Positions 50,994 to 62,782 of a stretch of DNA of 64,000 bases are shown piece after piece. Source of the stretch: Alphaproteobacteria bacterium (GTDB lineage Bacteria; Pseudomonadota; Alphaproteobacteria; UBA6615); NCBI GenBank assembly GCA_002727315.1, contig PBWR01000011.1:1-64000 (forward strand). Reading direction: 5' to 3'. Made by a program: the position numbers and the translations under genes. The notes under the pieces were generated by a model, which was not told the origin of the DNA, searched no databases, and saw only the letters and a list, made by a program, of their open reading frames with translations. Numbering within the stretch: position 1 is the first letter of the stretch; every line of letters begins with the position of its first letter.

Positions 50994-52187
50994 ATGACCA
51001 AGACACCCCTCGAGGAAATGGGTGAGCCCCTCTACTACATAGCCAGTAATGCAGAAGAGGCCGGTTTCCCCACGCCGCCCAATCCCCACGGTCAGTCTCT
51101 GCGCACCTGGGTCCGTTCCCTCGGCGGGATGCAGAAGGAAGCGCTTGTGGTCAACGCGGCCACGGGCACCGCATGGCGGTTTACCTGCGACGAAGGTGAA
51201 CATCTGGGCGGTCACAACAAGGCACCGAACCCGCTGACCTATCTCAGTACCGGCATGATCGCGTCCTACATGAACGAGATCACGGCACTTGCCGAGCAGC
51301 GGCAGATCGAACTGCGCGACCTGGAGCTTGTGCTGGAGAATTATTACTGGCGCGAGGGCGACTTCCGGAAGGGAACTATGAACAGCGGTGCCCTGGCGCC
51401 GGAACTGACCGTCAGCTGCGACGCCGATTGTGACGATGCGACCTTGCAGACCCTGCTTTATGAAGCCGTTGCGGCCTCGCCCCTGAACGGCCTGGCGCGC
51501 GGCGAGCATCCGAGCCTGTTCAACCTGGTCCACAATGGGGTGGAGCAGACGCCTGAGGCGGTGCTGCCGCTGGCGGCCGATCCGTTCCCCAATCCCGGCG
51601 ACAATTTTCCTAACCTGGTGCGCGATGCCGACAGCCCTGCGGTGCCGGACCTGATCCAGATGATGGTGGAAGAGGGAGCCGCGTATGAGGCGTTCCTCAA
51701 GACCCGGCCTGTCTCGCCCGATCTCGGTGAGGGCAAGCAACTGTTGCATATGCACAGCTGTTGCACGCTGCGCCCCGACGGGGTCAAGGAAATCTACAAG
51801 GAGCAGTACGGCACGCCTGCGCCGAGCTGGCAGTTCCTGTCATCGGAAGATGGCCGCGCGCCGGATGCTGGCTCGCTGATCTCGGCCGGCATCGGTCTCT
51901 GCTTCATGACTCAGATGGGCCGGTTCTCGAAAATGGCGAAGCTGCCGCTGACTGGTTACTCGATCATTCAGGACACCCACTTCTCCCTCGGCGGTGCGTC
52001 GGGCGGAACCGGTCAGTCCGGCGTCGCCCAGCCGGTCGAGACCCATGTTTATCTGGACACCGATGCTGATGACGCCGCGGCGCAGCAGATCCTTGGGGTC
52101 GGCGAGCGGACCTGCTTCCTGCACGCGTTCGCCCGCGACGATCTGAAGCCGAAGGTGCGTGCGGCGAAGACGTCCCGCGCGGCTTAG
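50994..52187 (+). CDS. Tandem OsmC-like domain protein (398 aa)
   Basis: Domain 1: WRFTCDEGEHLGGHNKAPNPLTYLSTGMIASYMNEI; domain 2: SWQFLSSEDGRAPDAGSLISAGIGLCFMTQMGRFSKMAK...VGERTCFLHAF; overall OsmC/Ohr pattern repeated twice. Confidence 0.75.
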   Translation: MTKTPLEEMGEPLYYIASNAEEAGFPTPPNPHGQSLRTWVRSLGGMQKEALVVNAATGTAWRFTCDEGEHLGGHNKAPNPLTYLSTGMIASYMNEITALAEQRQIELRDLELVLENYYWREGDFRKGTMNSGALAPELTVSCDADCDDATLQTLLYEAVAASPLNGLARGEHPSLFNLVHNGVEQTPEAVLPLAADPFPNPGDNFPNLVRDADSPAVPDLIQMMVEEGAAYEAFLKTRPVSPDLGEGKQLLHMHSCCTLRPDGVKEIYKEQYGTPAPSWQFLSSEDGRAPDAGSLISAGIGLCFMTQMGRFSKMAKLPLTGYSIIQDTHFSLGGASGGTGQSGVAQPVETHVYLDTDADDAAAQQILGVGERTCFLHAFARDDLKPKVRAAKTSRAA

Positions 52188-52202
52188 TTTGGGAGGAGGA
52201 GG

Positions 52203-53438
52203 CTACTCCGCGGCAACGGCGTAGTTCGGAACCTCGAGTTCCGGCACCACCTTCTCCATGAACAGGCGCATTTCTTCGAGCAGCTCGTCCTTGGGCTGCT
52301 GGGCCCAGTGCCAGATCAGAGTGATGTGCTCGCACGGGATGCGAGAATAGATCTCCTGCCAGTCGGCGATCGCGTCATCGACGGTGCCGCCGAGCACGAA
52401 TTTGTGCTCCTTCATGGCCCGGAACGCTGCCTCGGCGTCGTGGTTCACCGGGTCCACATTATGGTTGCCGAAGACCGAGTAGAAGTTCTTGAAAATGTCG
52501 AGATCGTAGGACCGAAGCTTGCGGTCGAAATCGTCGGCTGATTTTCCGATGCGGGTATGGCGCACGATGTTCTGCATCTGGCCGTACTGCAGCTGCCGGC
52601 CATGCTTGGCGGCTTCCTCCATATAGACCTGGGCAAGTTCCACGACCCCGTCGGTGGGATTGAAATAGCTCGGCCGGAACCCGTGTTTGGCGGCGAACTC
52701 GATCGTCTCGCGCGACCGGGCTACGGCGCAGAAGACCGGCGGGTGGGGCTTCTGCAAAGGGCTGGGGACGACGGAAATCCGGCGTAGCACGCCGTTTTCG
52801 TCGATCTCGCCAGGCGCACCGGCCTCCCTGGCGATTTCATAGCCCGGGTAATCCTCGATGCCGGTCTCGATCGGGTAGGGAGCCTGATAGTATTTCCCGT
52901 CGAGTGCGACCGAATCCTGGGTCCAGCAGTCGAGCACCATCTCGACACGTTCCTCGAAAATCTCGCGATTGAGCTTGTCGCCCGAGCTGCCGTCCGAGAC
53001 GGTTGCAACCGCCCCGGTCGACTGCCCAAGTACGTTCGTCCAGCGCGACTGGTAGCCGCGCGCGAAGCCGACGAAATACTTGCCCTTCGTCAGATGGTCG
53101 ATCATCGCCGTTTCCTCGGCGACCCGGATCGGGTCCTGCGCCGACATCACGTAGCCGAAGGCGCCGACACGCAAATTCTCCACCTGGTTTGCCCAGTGGG
53201 CATTGAGGATGCCCGGGTTCGGGCCGACCTCGTAGCCTTCCGAATGGAAATGATGCTCGATGGTGGACATGCCCCAGAATCCCATCTCGTCGGCCGCCTT
53301 GAGGATGTCGGTCCACTCGTGGACGATCTCCTGGTAGAGGTCCGCATCCCGACCGATGGGGCGTTTTGCGCGGCGGTCGTGTTCGTCTTCGGCAGGGAAG
53401 ACGGGATATAGCTGAACGATGACTTTCGGCGAACCCAT
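52203..53438 (-). CDS. LLM class flavin-dependent oxidoreductase
   Basis: EMGFWGMSTIEHHFHSEGYEVGPNPGILNAHWANQ...KGKYFVGFARGYQSRW. Confidence 0.92.
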   Translation of the reverse strand: MGSPKVIVQLYPVFPAEDEHDRRAKRPIGRDADLYQEIVHEWTDILKAADEMGFWGMSTIEHHFHSEGYEVGPNPGILNAHWANQVENLRVGAFGYVMSAQDPIRVAEETAMIDHLTKGKYFVGFARGYQSRWTNVLGQSTGAVATVSDGSSGDKLNREIFEERVEMVLDCWTQDSVALDGKYYQAPYPIETGIEDYPGYEIAREAGAPGEIDENGVLRRISVVPSPLQKPHPPVFCAVARSRETIEFAAKHGFRPSYFNPTDGVVELAQVYMEEAAKHGRQLQYGQMQNIVRHTRIGKSADDFDRKLRSYDLDIFKNFYSVFGNHNVDPVNHDAEAAFRAMKEHKFVLGGTVDDAIADWQEIYSRIPCEHITLIWHWAQQPKDELLEEMRLFMEKVVPELEVPNYAVAAE

Positions 53439-53706
53439 TATGCGTTCCTCACAGATGTTGGCGGCGGTGTTTGTTGGACCCGATCATGCAAAGACTAGTC
53501 GGTCCCGCCAAATCGATTGCACAGAAATTTTTACTGAATGAAAATATCATTGGGCGTGCGCCAAGACCAGTTCCGGTGCGTCGGCTTCGCGGTTCCATTG
53601 CTGTCTGGTCGTGTGTCAAATAGATCCATGCAGGTACGACGATTTACGATTTGCGCTATCATCCGGTTCGCTGAAATTCCGTGTAACCGTTGTTTGAGAG
53701 ACAGAG

Positions 53707-54651
53707 ATGGCCCTCCATCCCCAAATCATAGAACTTATCCACCGTGCCGAGCAGGCTGGCGTCCGTCCGACGCACGAGATGACACCTCATGAGGCACGCC
53801 AGCAAATGGATGAAATGTCCCGTATACGTGACCAGGATCGAACTTCGGTTCGCATGGTCGCCGATACGGTGATCGACGGACCGGGCGGGAATCTGACCCT
53901 GCGTTTCTACTGGCCGGAGGTGGAGCGGACGGAACTGGCGCCGGCGATCATGTTCTTTCACGGTGGCGGGCATGTGATCGGCAGCCTGAATTCCCATGAC
54001 CTGGTGGCGCGCAATCTATGCGCCGATACTGGATATCTCGTGATCTCGGTCGATTATCGCCTGGCACCAGAGGCCAAGTTCCCGGCCGCCCCCAAGGATT
54101 GCTTTGCAGCCACTCAGTGGGTCGCGGCAAACACGCGCCAGCTGGGCGTCGATCCGGCCCGGATAGGGGTGGCTGGAGACAGTGCCGGGGCGAACCTGGC
54201 GGCGGTGGTCGCAATGATGGCGCGCGAGGCCGGCGGTCCGGACATTGCTTTCCAGCTTCTAATCTATCCGGTGGCGGATTTCGCGATGGACACCCCGTCC
54301 TACGAAACCTATGCCGAGGGAGCAGGGATTTTGACGGCGGCCGGTATGGCGTGGTTTCGGGAGCATTATCTGAATGGGCCGGAAGACCGCGCGGACTGGC
54401 GCGCGGCGCCTCTCCAGGCGGCGGATTTCACGAACCTGCCGCCAGCGCTGGTGATAACCGCAGAGTGCGATGTCCTCCACGATGAGGGGGTGGCGCTGGC
54501 GGCGGCGCTGGCCGATGCAGGGGGCACCGTGGAGCACCGCGAATACCCTGGCATGATGCATGGCTTCTATTCGTTCGCGCCGGTGGTCGATGACGGCCGG
54601 GCGGCACAGTTGTTCGCGGCCGAGGCATTGCGCGCGGCTCTTTCAACCTAA
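53707..54651 (+). CDS. Alpha/beta hydrolase (HSL family)
   Basis: MFFHGGGHVIGSLNSHD, SVDYRLAPEAKFPAA, GVAGDSAGANLAA. Confidence 0.95.
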   Translation: MALHPQIIELIHRAEQAGVRPTHEMTPHEARQQMDEMSRIRDQDRTSVRMVADTVIDGPGGNLTLRFYWPEVERTELAPAIMFFHGGGHVIGSLNSHDLVARNLCADTGYLVISVDYRLAPEAKFPAAPKDCFAATQWVAANTRQLGVDPARIGVAGDSAGANLAAVVAMMAREAGGPDIAFQLLIYPVADFAMDTPSYETYAEGAGILTAAGMAWFREHYLNGPEDRADWRAAPLQAADFTNLPPALVITAECDVLHDEGVALAAALADAGGTVEHREYPGMMHGFYSFAPVVDDGRAAQLFAAEALRAALST

Positions 54652-54716
54652 TCATAGGAATTGGGCCGGGTTTGCTTGACATGTCGGGGGTGCGGCAGTA
54701 CATCCCGGCGTCGGTT

Positions 54717-54794
<78 letters not shown>

Positions 54795-54822
54795 CCGACC
54801 CTTGATTTACAGTTGCAGCGAC

Positions 54823-54845
54823 GGTCCCGTCCAGGGGCCTTTTTC
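54823..54845 (+). terminator. Intrinsic terminator after tRNA-Asp
   Basis: GGTCCC-GTCCA-GGGGCC followed by TTTTT. Confidence 0.7.
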
Positions 54846-55055
54846 ATGTGCGAATCGCGGCCTGGCGCGGCTTCCCCAAAACAACCGAAAACGACGGCTA
54901 GACAATGTGTTGCGACCGAGTCTGGACGCCTTGCAAGGCTGGGTGCGCTGGTGTATCCCTGACCTCGCTTGATCCGCGGTTTTCAGGCGTGCAGGTCTGT
55001 TTCCGATAGACCTCAATTGCGCGTGGATTTGAAGACCGAAACCAGAGCTTTGCCG

Positions 55056-55421
55056 ATGGAAGAACTCCTCCTAGAGTACCTGCCAATTCTCATCTTCATT
55101 GGGCTTGCGGCCGGGCTCTCGATGATGATGGTGATCGCCTCGATGATCGCCGGCGCGCGCAAGCCCGATCCTGAAAAGAACTCGGCCTACGAATGCGGCT
55201 TCGATGCTTTCGACGATGCGCGCATGAAGTTCGATGTGCGGTTCTACCTGGTTGCGATCCTGTTCATCATTTTCGACCTCGAAGTTGCCTTCCTGTTTCC
55301 GTGGGCGATCACCTTGTCCGATATCGGCGAGTTCGGTTTCTGGTCGATGATCGTGTTCCTGGGAATTCTGACGGTCGGTTTTGTCTATGAATGGCGTAAG
55401 GGAGCGCTCGAATGGGAATAA
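55056..55421 (+). CDS. nuoA: NADH-quinone oxidoreductase subunit A
   Basis: [44 protein letters not shown]. Confidence 0.95.
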   Translation: MEELLLEYLPILIFIGLAAGLSMMMVIASMIAGARKPDPEKNSAYECGFDAFDDARMKFDVRFYLVAILFIIFDLEVAFLFPWAITLSDIGEFGFWSMIVFLGILTVGFVYEWRKGALEWE

Positions 55422-55960
55422 GCATTCATGACCCCGCCGAGGCGGTCTTTCGGCCCGGCCCCGATCAGGATGCAGCCATCCAGGCGGTCACGGCCGAGCT
55501 GACCGACAAGGGCTTCGTGCTGGCCAACATGGACAAGCTGGTCAACTGGGCGCGAACGGGCTCGCTCTGGCCGATGACGTTCGGGCTTGCCTGTTGTGCT
55601 GTCGAGATGATGCACACCGCGGCATCGCGATATGACATGGACCGGTTCGGGTTCCTATTCCGGCCGAGCCCGCGCCAATCCGACGTGATGATCGTGGCCG
55701 GCACCCTGACCAACAAAATGGCGCCCGCGCTCCGCAAGGTTTACGACCAGATGCCCGAGCCGCGTTGGGTGATCTCCATGGGCTCGTGTGCCAACGGCGG
55801 GGGCTACTACCACTATTCCTACTCGGTCGTGCGCGGCTGTGACCAGATCGTACCTGTCGATATTTACGTGCCCGGATGTCCGCCCACGGCGGAAGCGCTG
55901 CTTTACGGCATCATGCAGTTGCAGCGGAAGATCCGGCGCACCGGAACCATCGCACGCTAG
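55412..55960 (+). CDS. nuoB: NADH-quinone oxidoreductase subunit B
   Basis: [60 protein letters not shown]. Confidence 0.97.
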   Translation: MGISIHDPAEAVFRPGPDQDAAIQAVTAELTDKGFVLANMDKLVNWARTGSLWPMTFGLACCAVEMMHTAASRYDMDRFGFLFRPSPRQSDVMIVAGTLTNKMAPALRKVYDQMPEPRWVISMGSCANGGGYYHYSYSVVRGCDQIVPVDIYVPGCPPTAEALLYGIMQLQRKIRRTGTIAR

Positions 55961-55995
55961 CGCGGACCCGGTAGAAGGCATCACGGAAACGGGGC

Positions 55996-56625
55996 ATGGA
56001 CGAAGCGCTCAAGGATCTCGGTGACTATATAGCCGCCGCGCTGCCGCAGGACGTAAACGGCATCCATACCGCCAATGGTCAGCTGGAAGTGTCGGTGCGC
56101 GCAGATGCGATCATCAAGGTGCTGACCTTCCTGCGCGACGACAGCAACTGCCTGTTCAAGGTCCTGATCGATATTTGCGGTGTCGACTATCCCGAGCGCG
56201 CGGAGCGGTTCGATGTTGTCTACGCGCTGCTGTCCATGAGCCAGAACCAGCGGGTGCGCGTGAAACTGAGTGTCGGGGAGGATGTCCCCGTGCCGACGGC
56301 GACAACCGTTTACAGCGCGGCCGGCTGGTTCGAGCGCGAAACCTGGGACATGTACGGCATCTATTTCGCCGACCATCCCGACCTGCGCCGCATCCTGACC
56401 GACTATGGATTCGAAGGGCATCCGATGCGAAAGGATTTCCCGCTCACTGGCCGTGTCGAGGTGCGTTACGACGAGACCCAGAAGCGTGTGGTCTACGACC
56501 CGGTGAAGCTGACCCAGGATTTCCGCAGTTTCGATTTCCTCAGCCCCTGGGAAGGCATGAACGAAATCCTGCCCGGCGACGAGAAGGCGAGCGCGGATGA
56601 GGAAGAGGGAGCCGAGGGCGCCTGA
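55996..56625 (+). CDS. nuoC: NADH-quinone oxidoreductase subunit C
   Basis: [40 protein letters not shown]. Confidence 0.96.
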   Translation: MDEALKDLGDYIAAALPQDVNGIHTANGQLEVSVRADAIIKVLTFLRDDSNCLFKVLIDICGVDYPERAERFDVVYALLSMSQNQRVRVKLSVGEDVPVPTATTVYSAAGWFERETWDMYGIYFADHPDLRRILTDYGFEGHPMRKDFPLTGRVEVRYDETQKRVVYDPVKLTQDFRSFDFLSPWEGMNEILPGDEKASADEEEGAEGA

Positions 56626-57803
56626 TGTCTGAAGTCGCGATCAAGAACCTGACCCTCAACTTCGGGCCGCAGCATCCGGCGGCCCACGGGGTTCTGCGTC
56701 TGGTGCTCGAGATGGACGGCGAGGTTGTGGAGCGGGCCGACCCCCATATCGGCTTGCTGCACCGGGGCACCGAGAAGCTGATCGAGTACAAGACCTACCT
56801 GCAGGCCGTGCCGTATTTCGACCGTCTCGATTACGTCTCGCCCATGTGTCAGGAGCACGCATTTGCACTTGCGGTCGAGAAACTGCTCGAGATCGAGGTC
56901 CCGGAACGCGGCCAGTACATCCGGGTCTTGTTCTCCGAGATCACCCGCATCCTGAACCACATCATGAACCTGACGACCTATGCGCTGGATGTCGGGGCCA
57001 TGACGCCACTGCTCTGGGGTTTCGAAGAGCGTGAGCGGATGATGGAGTTCTACGAGCGGGTGTCGGGCGCGCGCTTGCATGCGGCCTATTTCCGCCCGGG
57101 CGGTGTGCACCAGGACCTGCCGGCGGGCCTGGCCGACGATATCTACGCGTTCTGCGAGAGCTATCCGAAATTCATCGACGACATGGAAAGCTTGCTGACG
57201 GAGAACCGCATCTTCAAGCAGCGCACCGTCGATATCGGCGTGTTTACGGCCGAGGAGGCCATGGACTGGGGCATGACCGGTTCGACGCTCAGGGCCAGCG
57301 GCGTGCCCTGGGATCTGCGCAAATCCCAGCCCTATGACGTCTATGACCGGATGGACTTCGACGTCCCGGTCGGAAAGACAGGCGACTGCTATGCGCGCTA
57401 TCTGGTCCGGGTAGAGGAGATGCGCCAGAGCCTGCGGATCATCAGGCAGTGCCTGGACGAAATGCCCGACGGCCCGGTGATCACCCAGAACCACAAACTG
57501 ACGCCGCCTCGCCGGGGTGAGATGAAGCACTCCATGGAAGCGCTGATCCATCACTTCAAGCTCTACACCGAGGGATATCACGTGCCCGCCGGCGAGACCT
57601 ATACGGCCGTCGAGGCGCCCAAGGGCGAATTTGGCGTGTACCTGGTTGCCGATGGGACCAACCGGCCCTATCGCTGTAAGATCCGGGCGCCGGGATTTGC
57701 CTTCATGCAGGCCGTCGAGGCGCTGACCAAGGGCCACATGCTGGCCGACGTTCCGGCCGTGATCGGCAGTCTGGATATTGTGTTCGGAGAGGTCGACCGA
57801 TGA
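56625..57803 (+). CDS. nuoD: NADH-quinone oxidoreductase subunit D
   Basis: [47 protein letters not shown]. Confidence 0.97.
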   Translation: MSEVAIKNLTLNFGPQHPAAHGVLRLVLEMDGEVVERADPHIGLLHRGTEKLIEYKTYLQAVPYFDRLDYVSPMCQEHAFALAVEKLLEIEVPERGQYIRVLFSEITRILNHIMNLTTYALDVGAMTPLLWGFEERERMMEFYERVSGARLHAAYFRPGGVHQDLPAGLADDIYAFCESYPKFIDDMESLLTENRIFKQRTVDIGVFTAEEAMDWGMTGSTLRASGVPWDLRKSQPYDVYDRMDFDVPVGKTGDCYARYLVRVEEMRQSLRIIRQCLDEMPDGPVITQNHKLTPPRRGEMKHSMEALIHHFKLYTEGYHVPAGETYTAVEAPKGEFGVYLVADGTNRPYRCKIRAPGFAFMQAVEALTKGHMLADVPAVIGSLDIVFGEVDR

Positions 57804-58378
57804 GCGACGCGTTTGCATTCGATGACGTCTGCAGGGCCCGGGCCGAGACGATCGTGGGGCGCTATCCCGAGGGCCGCCAGCAGAGCGCGGTGATCCCTCT
57901 GCTCGACCTGGCACAGCGCCAGGCCGGCGGCTGGCTGCCGACCGAGGCCATCGAGTATGTCGCCGGCTATCTGGATATGCCGAAGATCCGTGTCCTCGAG
58001 GTCGCGTCTTTCTATTCGATGTTCAACCTGGAGCCGGTCGGAAAGAATTTCGTGCAGCTCTGCCGGACCACCCCGTGTTGGCTACGCGGTTCCGACGATC
58101 TGCGCGCCGTGGCCAAGGATGTGACCGGATGCGGACTGGGCGAGACCAGCCCAGACGGCGCGTTCACGGTCGTCGAAGTGGAATGCCTGGGTGCGTGCTG
58201 CAACGCGCCGATGGTCCAGATCAACGACGAATATTACGAGGACCTCACGGCCGAGAGTTTCAAGGCCGTGCTCGAAGCGCTGAAACGCGGCGAGACCCCG
58301 GAGCCGGGCTCCCAGGCGGGACGAACCGGGTCTGAGCCAGTTGAGGGCCTGACCACGCTGACCGGGGAGGGCGCGTGA
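57800..58378 (+). CDS. nuoE: NADH-quinone oxidoreductase subunit E
   Basis: [35 protein letters not shown]...[17 protein letters not shown]. Confidence 0.96.
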   Translation: MSDAFAFDDVCRARAETIVGRYPEGRQQSAVIPLLDLAQRQAGGWLPTEAIEYVAGYLDMPKIRVLEVASFYSMFNLEPVGKNFVQLCRTTPCWLRGSDDLRAVAKDVTGCGLGETSPDGAFTVVEVECLGACCNAPMVQINDEYYEDLTAESFKAVLEALKRGETPEPGSQAGRTGSEPVEGLTTLTGEGA

Positions 58379-59678
58379 TGCTGCGCGACGAAGACCGGAT
58401 CTTCCAGAATCTCTATGGCCAGGACGACTGGCGCCTCAAGGGCGCGCGGCGTCGCGGAATCTGGGACAACACCAAGGCGCTGCTCGAGATGGGCCGCGAG
58501 AAACTGGTCGAAGAAATCAAGGAATCGGGCCTACGCGGACGTGGCGGTGCCGGGTTCCGACCGGTGTGAAATGGTCCTTCATGCCGCCCGAAGAGCGCCG
58601 AGATGGGCGGCCGCACTATCTGGTGGTCAATGCGGACGAGTCCGAGCCGGGCACCTGCAAGGACCGGGAAATCATGCGTTACGACCCTCATGTTCTGGTC
58701 GAGGGTTGTCTGATTGCCGGCTTCGCGATGGGCGCCAACGCGGCCTACATCTATGTGCGCGGGGAGTTCTACGCCGAGGCCTCCCACATGCAGCAGGCGA
58801 TCGACGAGGCTTATGAGGCCGGTCTGATCGGCCCCAACGCTTGCAGGTCGGGCTGGGACATGGATGTCTACCTGCACCGCGGTGCGGGTGCCTATATCTG
58901 CGGTGAGGAAACCGCGCTTCTGGAAAGCCTCGAGGGCAAGAAGGGGCAGCCGCGACTGAAGCCGCCGTTCCCGGCAGCGTGCGGGCTCTATGGCTGTCCG
59001 ACGACGGTCAACAATGTCGAGACCATTGCCGTCACGCCGACAATCCTGCGTCGCGGATCGTCCTGGTTTGCGGGTTTCGGGCGTGAGAACAACACCGGCA
59101 CCAAGATTTTCTCCATCTCCGGCCACGTGAACAATCCGTGCAACGTGGAAGAGGAGATGAGCATCCCCCTGAAGGAGCTCATCGAGAAGCATGCCGGCGG
59201 CGTGCGCGGTGGCTGGGACAATCTTCAGGCCGTGATCCCGGGCGGGTCGTCGACGCCGTGCCTGTCCAAGTCGATCTGCGACAATATCCTGATGGATTTC
59301 GACTCTCTGCGGGATCACAGCACCGGGTTGGGAACCGCGGCGGTGATCGTGATCGACAAGTCGGCCGACATGATCGAGGCCATCGCGCGGCTCAGCCATT
59401 TCTACCGTCACGAAAGCTGCGGGCAGTGCACGCCGTGCCGTGAAGGCATGGGGTGGGTGTACCGGGTGATGAAGCGGCTCGTGACCGGGGACGCGGAGAT
59501 CGAGGAAATCGACATGCTCTGGGAAGTCACCAAGCAAATCGAGGGGCACACGATCTGTGCGCTCGCCGATGGCGGTGTCTGGCCCGTGCAGGGTCTGATC
59601 CGGCATTTCCGGCCTGAGATCGAGGAACGTATTCTCCAGCGCAAGAAGGGTTCCGCGCCCTCGCAGGCTGCGGAATAG
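58375..59678 (+). pseudogene. nuoF: NADH-quinone oxidoreductase subunit F, split by an apparent 1-nt deletion
   Basis: 58375..58569 ends ...[13 protein letters not shown]; 58566..59678 continues [42 protein letters not shown]. Restoring one C near 58556-58558 gives [15 protein letters not shown]. Confidence 0.93.
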
Positions 59679-59690
59679 GGGGCGAAGGGG

Positions 59691-61757
59691 ATGCCAAAGG
59701 TCACAGTTGATGGCGTCGAGATCGAAGTCCCGGACGGGGTGACGGCGCTCCAGGCGTGCGAGATGGCGGGCAAGGAAATTCCCCGCTTCTGTTACCACGA
59801 GCGCCTGTCGGTGGCCGGCAACTGCCGCATGTGCCTCGTCGAAGTCTCGCCGGGTCCGCCGAAGCCCGCGGCGTCCTGTGCGCTGCCGATCAATGAGGGC
59901 ATGGAAATCAAGACCGACACCGAGATGGTCCGCAACGCCCGCAACGGCGTCATGGAATTCCTGCTGATCAACCATCCGCTGGATTGTCCGATCTGCGACC
60001 AGGGCGGCGAGTGCGACCTGCAGGACCAGGCGATGGCCTATGGCCGCGACGGCTCGCGTTTTCATGAGCACAAGCGTGCGGTCAAGGACAAACATATGGG
60101 GCCGCTGGTCAAGACGATCATGACCCGCTGTATCCACTGCACCCGCTGCGTGCGCTTTGCGACCGAAATTGCCGGTGTGCCGGAACTCGGCTTGCTGGGC
60201 CGTGGCGAGCATGCGGAGATCACGACCTATCTCGAGAAGTCGCTCGATTCCGAGCTCAGCGCCAACGTCATCGACCTGTGTCCAGTCGGGGCGTTGACCT
60301 CGAAGCCATATGCATTCGTGTCACGCCCCTGGGAGCTCGAGAGGACCGAATCCATCGACGTGCTCGACGCAGTCGGGGCGGCGATCCGGGTCGATTCCCG
60401 TCAGACCGAAGTGCTGCGGGTGCTGCCCCGGCTGAACGAGGACGTGAATGAGGAATGGCTGGGCGACAAGTCACGTTATGCCTGCGATGCGCTCACGCGT
60501 CAGCGTCTCGACCGGCCCTATGTCCGCCGCGACGGCAAGCTGCAGGAAGCCAGCTGGGACGAGGCGTTTGCAGCCATCGCCGACAAGGTGAAGGCGAGCT
60601 CCGGTGACCGGATCGCGGCCATCGCCGGCGATCTGTGCGACACGGAATCGATGTTCGCCCTGAAGCAGCTGATGGGTGCGCTGGGGTCGTCGAACATCGA
60701 TTGCCGCCAGGACGGCGCGAAGCTGCCGGCTGGGTCGCGCGCGGCGTATTTAATGAATACGGGCATCGCCGGGCTGGAGGACACCGATGCGGTCCTGCTG
60801 GTCGGCACCAATCCGCGCTGGGAAGCACCGCTGGTCAACACGCGGCTGCGTAAGGCTTGGCTTCAGGGTGGCGCCATCATAGCCTCCGTCGGTCCGCAGA
60901 CAGACATGAGCTATCCGGTCGACAATCTGGGTGCCGGTCCGGACACGCTGAAATCTATCGCCGACGGTTTGCATCCGTTCGCCGAGACCCTGCGCAACGC
61001 CGAACGCCCCGCCGTGATCGTCGGGATGGGAGCGCTGGCGCGCGATGACGGCGCAGCCGTTCTGGCCGCCGTCCGGGCACTGGCCGATAGCTGCAATCTT
61101 GTGCGCGACGGGTGGAACGGCTTCAACGTGCTGCACACGGCGGCGGCGCGCGTGGGCGGTCTCGATATCGGTTTCGTGCCGGGTGAGGGAGGCCGCGACG
61201 TGGCGGGTATCGTCTCCGGTGCCGGGGCGGGCGAGATCGACATGGTCTTCCTATTGGGTGCGGACGAGATCGACATGTCCGGCCTCGGTGATGCGTTCGT
61301 TGTCTATCAGGGCCATCACGGCGATGCCGGGGCCCACCGCGCCGATGTCATTCTGCCGGGCGCGGCCTACACCGAGAAAAACGGCACCTACGTCAACACC
61401 GAGGGCCGGGTGCAGCTGGCGCGTCAGGCGGTGCAGCCACCCGGAGATGCGCGCGGGGACTGGGCGATTGTCCGCGCCCTCTCCGGTGTGCTCGGCGCCG
61501 GGCTTGACTATGTCGCCCTGGGTGACGTGCGCGCCGCGATGGTTGCCGCGAATCCCATCTTCGACAATGTAGATCAGGTCACGGCCGCCGACTGGGACGA
61601 CTTCGGTGAGCCGGGAGAGATGGGGACGGATTCGTTCGAGAGCCCCGTCGATAATTATTACATGACTGACCCGATCAGCCGGGCGTCCGAGACCATGGCC
61701 GAGTGCACGCGCGAGTTCGTGGCCGGCGACGGCGGAAGGGCCGGCACGGATGGTTGA
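59691..61757 (+). CDS. nuoG: NADH-quinone oxidoreductase subunit G
   Basis: 2Fe-2S/4Fe-4S N-terminus [48 protein letters not shown]. Confidence 0.96.
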   Translation: MPKVTVDGVEIEVPDGVTALQACEMAGKEIPRFCYHERLSVAGNCRMCLVEVSPGPPKPAASCALPINEGMEIKTDTEMVRNARNGVMEFLLINHPLDCPICDQGGECDLQDQAMAYGRDGSRFHEHKRAVKDKHMGPLVKTIMTRCIHCTRCVRFATEIAGVPELGLLGRGEHAEITTYLEKSLDSELSANVIDLCPVGALTSKPYAFVSRPWELERTESIDVLDAVGAAIRVDSRQTEVLRVLPRLNEDVNEEWLGDKSRYACDALTRQRLDRPYVRRDGKLQEASWDEAFAAIADKVKASSGDRIAAIAGDLCDTESMFALKQLMGALGSSNIDCRQDGAKLPAGSRAAYLMNTGIAGLEDTDAVLLVGTNPRWEAPLVNTRLRKAWLQGGAIIASVGPQTDMSYPVDNLGAGPDTLKSIADGLHPFAETLRNAERPAVIVGMGALARDDGAAVLAAVRALADSCNLVRDGWNGFNVLHTAAARVGGLDIGFVPGEGGRDVAGIVSGAGAGEIDMVFLLGADEIDMSGLGDAFVVYQGHHGDAGAHRADVILPGAAYTEKNGTYVNTEGRVQLARQAVQPPGDARGDWAIVRALSGVLGAGLDYVALGDVRAAMVAANPIFDNVDQVTAADWDDFGEPGEMGTDSFESPVDNYYMTDPISRASETMAECTREFVAGDGGRAGTDG

Positions 61758-62769
61758 GTTCTGGTGGTCATATGCCTGGCCGACGATCTGGATCGTTATC
61801 CAGATTCTGTTCATCGTCGTGCCGCTTTTGATCGTGGTTGCTTATCTGACCTATGCAGAACGCAAGGTAATCGGCCTCATGCAGCTGCGCATGGGTCCGA
61901 ACGTCGTCGGGCCGTTTGGGCTCTTCCAGCCCTTTGCCGACGCCCTCAAGCTGATGACCAAGGAATTGATCATCCCGACGGGGGCGAACCGGGTCGTGTT
62001 CCTGCTGGCGCCGATGCTGACGTTCATCCTGGCGATGGTCGGCTGGGCGGTCATCCCGGTGGATGAGGGATGGGTGCTCTCCGACATCAATGTCGGGGTG
62101 CTCTACCTCTTCGCGATCAGCTCGCTGGGCGTCTACGGCATCATCATGGCCGGCTGGGCCTCGAATTCGAAATACCCGTTCCTCGGCGCCCTGCGTTCTG
62201 CAGCGCAAATGGTGTCCTATGAGGTGTCGATCGGGTTCGTGATCATCACCGTTCTCCTGGCCGTCGGCTCGCTGAACCTGACGGATATTGTGCTGGCGCA
62301 GCAGGATGTCTGGTTCTTCATCCCACTATTGCCGATGTTCATTGTGTTCGTGATCTCGGCCCTGGCCGAAACCAACCGCGCCCCGTTTGATCTGCCGGAA
62401 GCCGAGGCGGAACTCGTCACCGGCTACAATGTCGAATACTCGGCGATGGCGTTCGCGCTCTTTTTTCTCGGCGAGTACGCCAACATGGTCCTGATGAGCG
62501 GGATGACCGTAATCCTGTTCCTTGGCGGCTGGTTGCCGCCCCTCGACATCGCCATCTTCAACTGGGTGCCGGGGATCATCTGGTTCGCGCTCAAGGTCTC
62601 GGCAATGTTGTTCGTGTTCCTGTGGGTGCGCGCCACATTGCCGCGTTATCGATACGATCAGCTCATGCGGCTGGGTTGGAAGGTCTTCCTGCCGGCCTCG
62701 CTTCTCTGGGTTGTCGTCACCGCTGGTGCCATCGTCGTGTTCGACTGGTACCCCGGCGTTGTGAACTAG
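61750..62769 (+). CDS. nuoH: NADH-quinone oxidoreductase subunit H
   Basis: [63 protein letters not shown]. Confidence 0.97.
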   Translation: MVEFWWSYAWPTIWIVIQILFIVVPLLIVVAYLTYAERKVIGLMQLRMGPNVVGPFGLFQPFADALKLMTKELIIPTGANRVVFLLAPMLTFILAMVGWAVIPVDEGWVLSDINVGVLYLFAISSLGVYGIIMAGWASNSKYPFLGALRSAAQMVSYEVSIGFVIITVLLAVGSLNLTDIVLAQQDVWFFIPLLPMFIVFVISALAETNRAPFDLPEAEAELVTGYNVEYSAMAFALFFLGEYANMVLMSGMTVILFLGGWLPPLDIAIFNWVPGIIWFALKVSAMLFVFLWVRATLPRYRYDQLMRLGWKVFLPASLLWVVVTAGAIVVFDWYPGVVN

Positions 62770-62782
62770 GGGAGGCGCAGAC

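Noticed and set aside
56493-57914. 473-aa minus-strand ORF opposite nuoD
   Set aside because: Antisense shadow of nuoD
58567-58569. Selenocysteine (UGA) readthrough in nuoF
   Set aside because: The downstream homology is in a different frame, so readthrough would not restore NuoF
58550-58570. Programmed -1 ribosomal frameshifting in nuoF
   Set aside because: No X_XXY_YYZ slippery heptamer (sequence is GGGTTCCGACC) and I am not aware of recoding in nuoF; indel or sequencing error is more likely
58413-60212. 599-aa minus-strand ORF opposite nuoF/nuoG
   Set aside because: Antisense shadow of conserved nuo genes; no protein-like motifs
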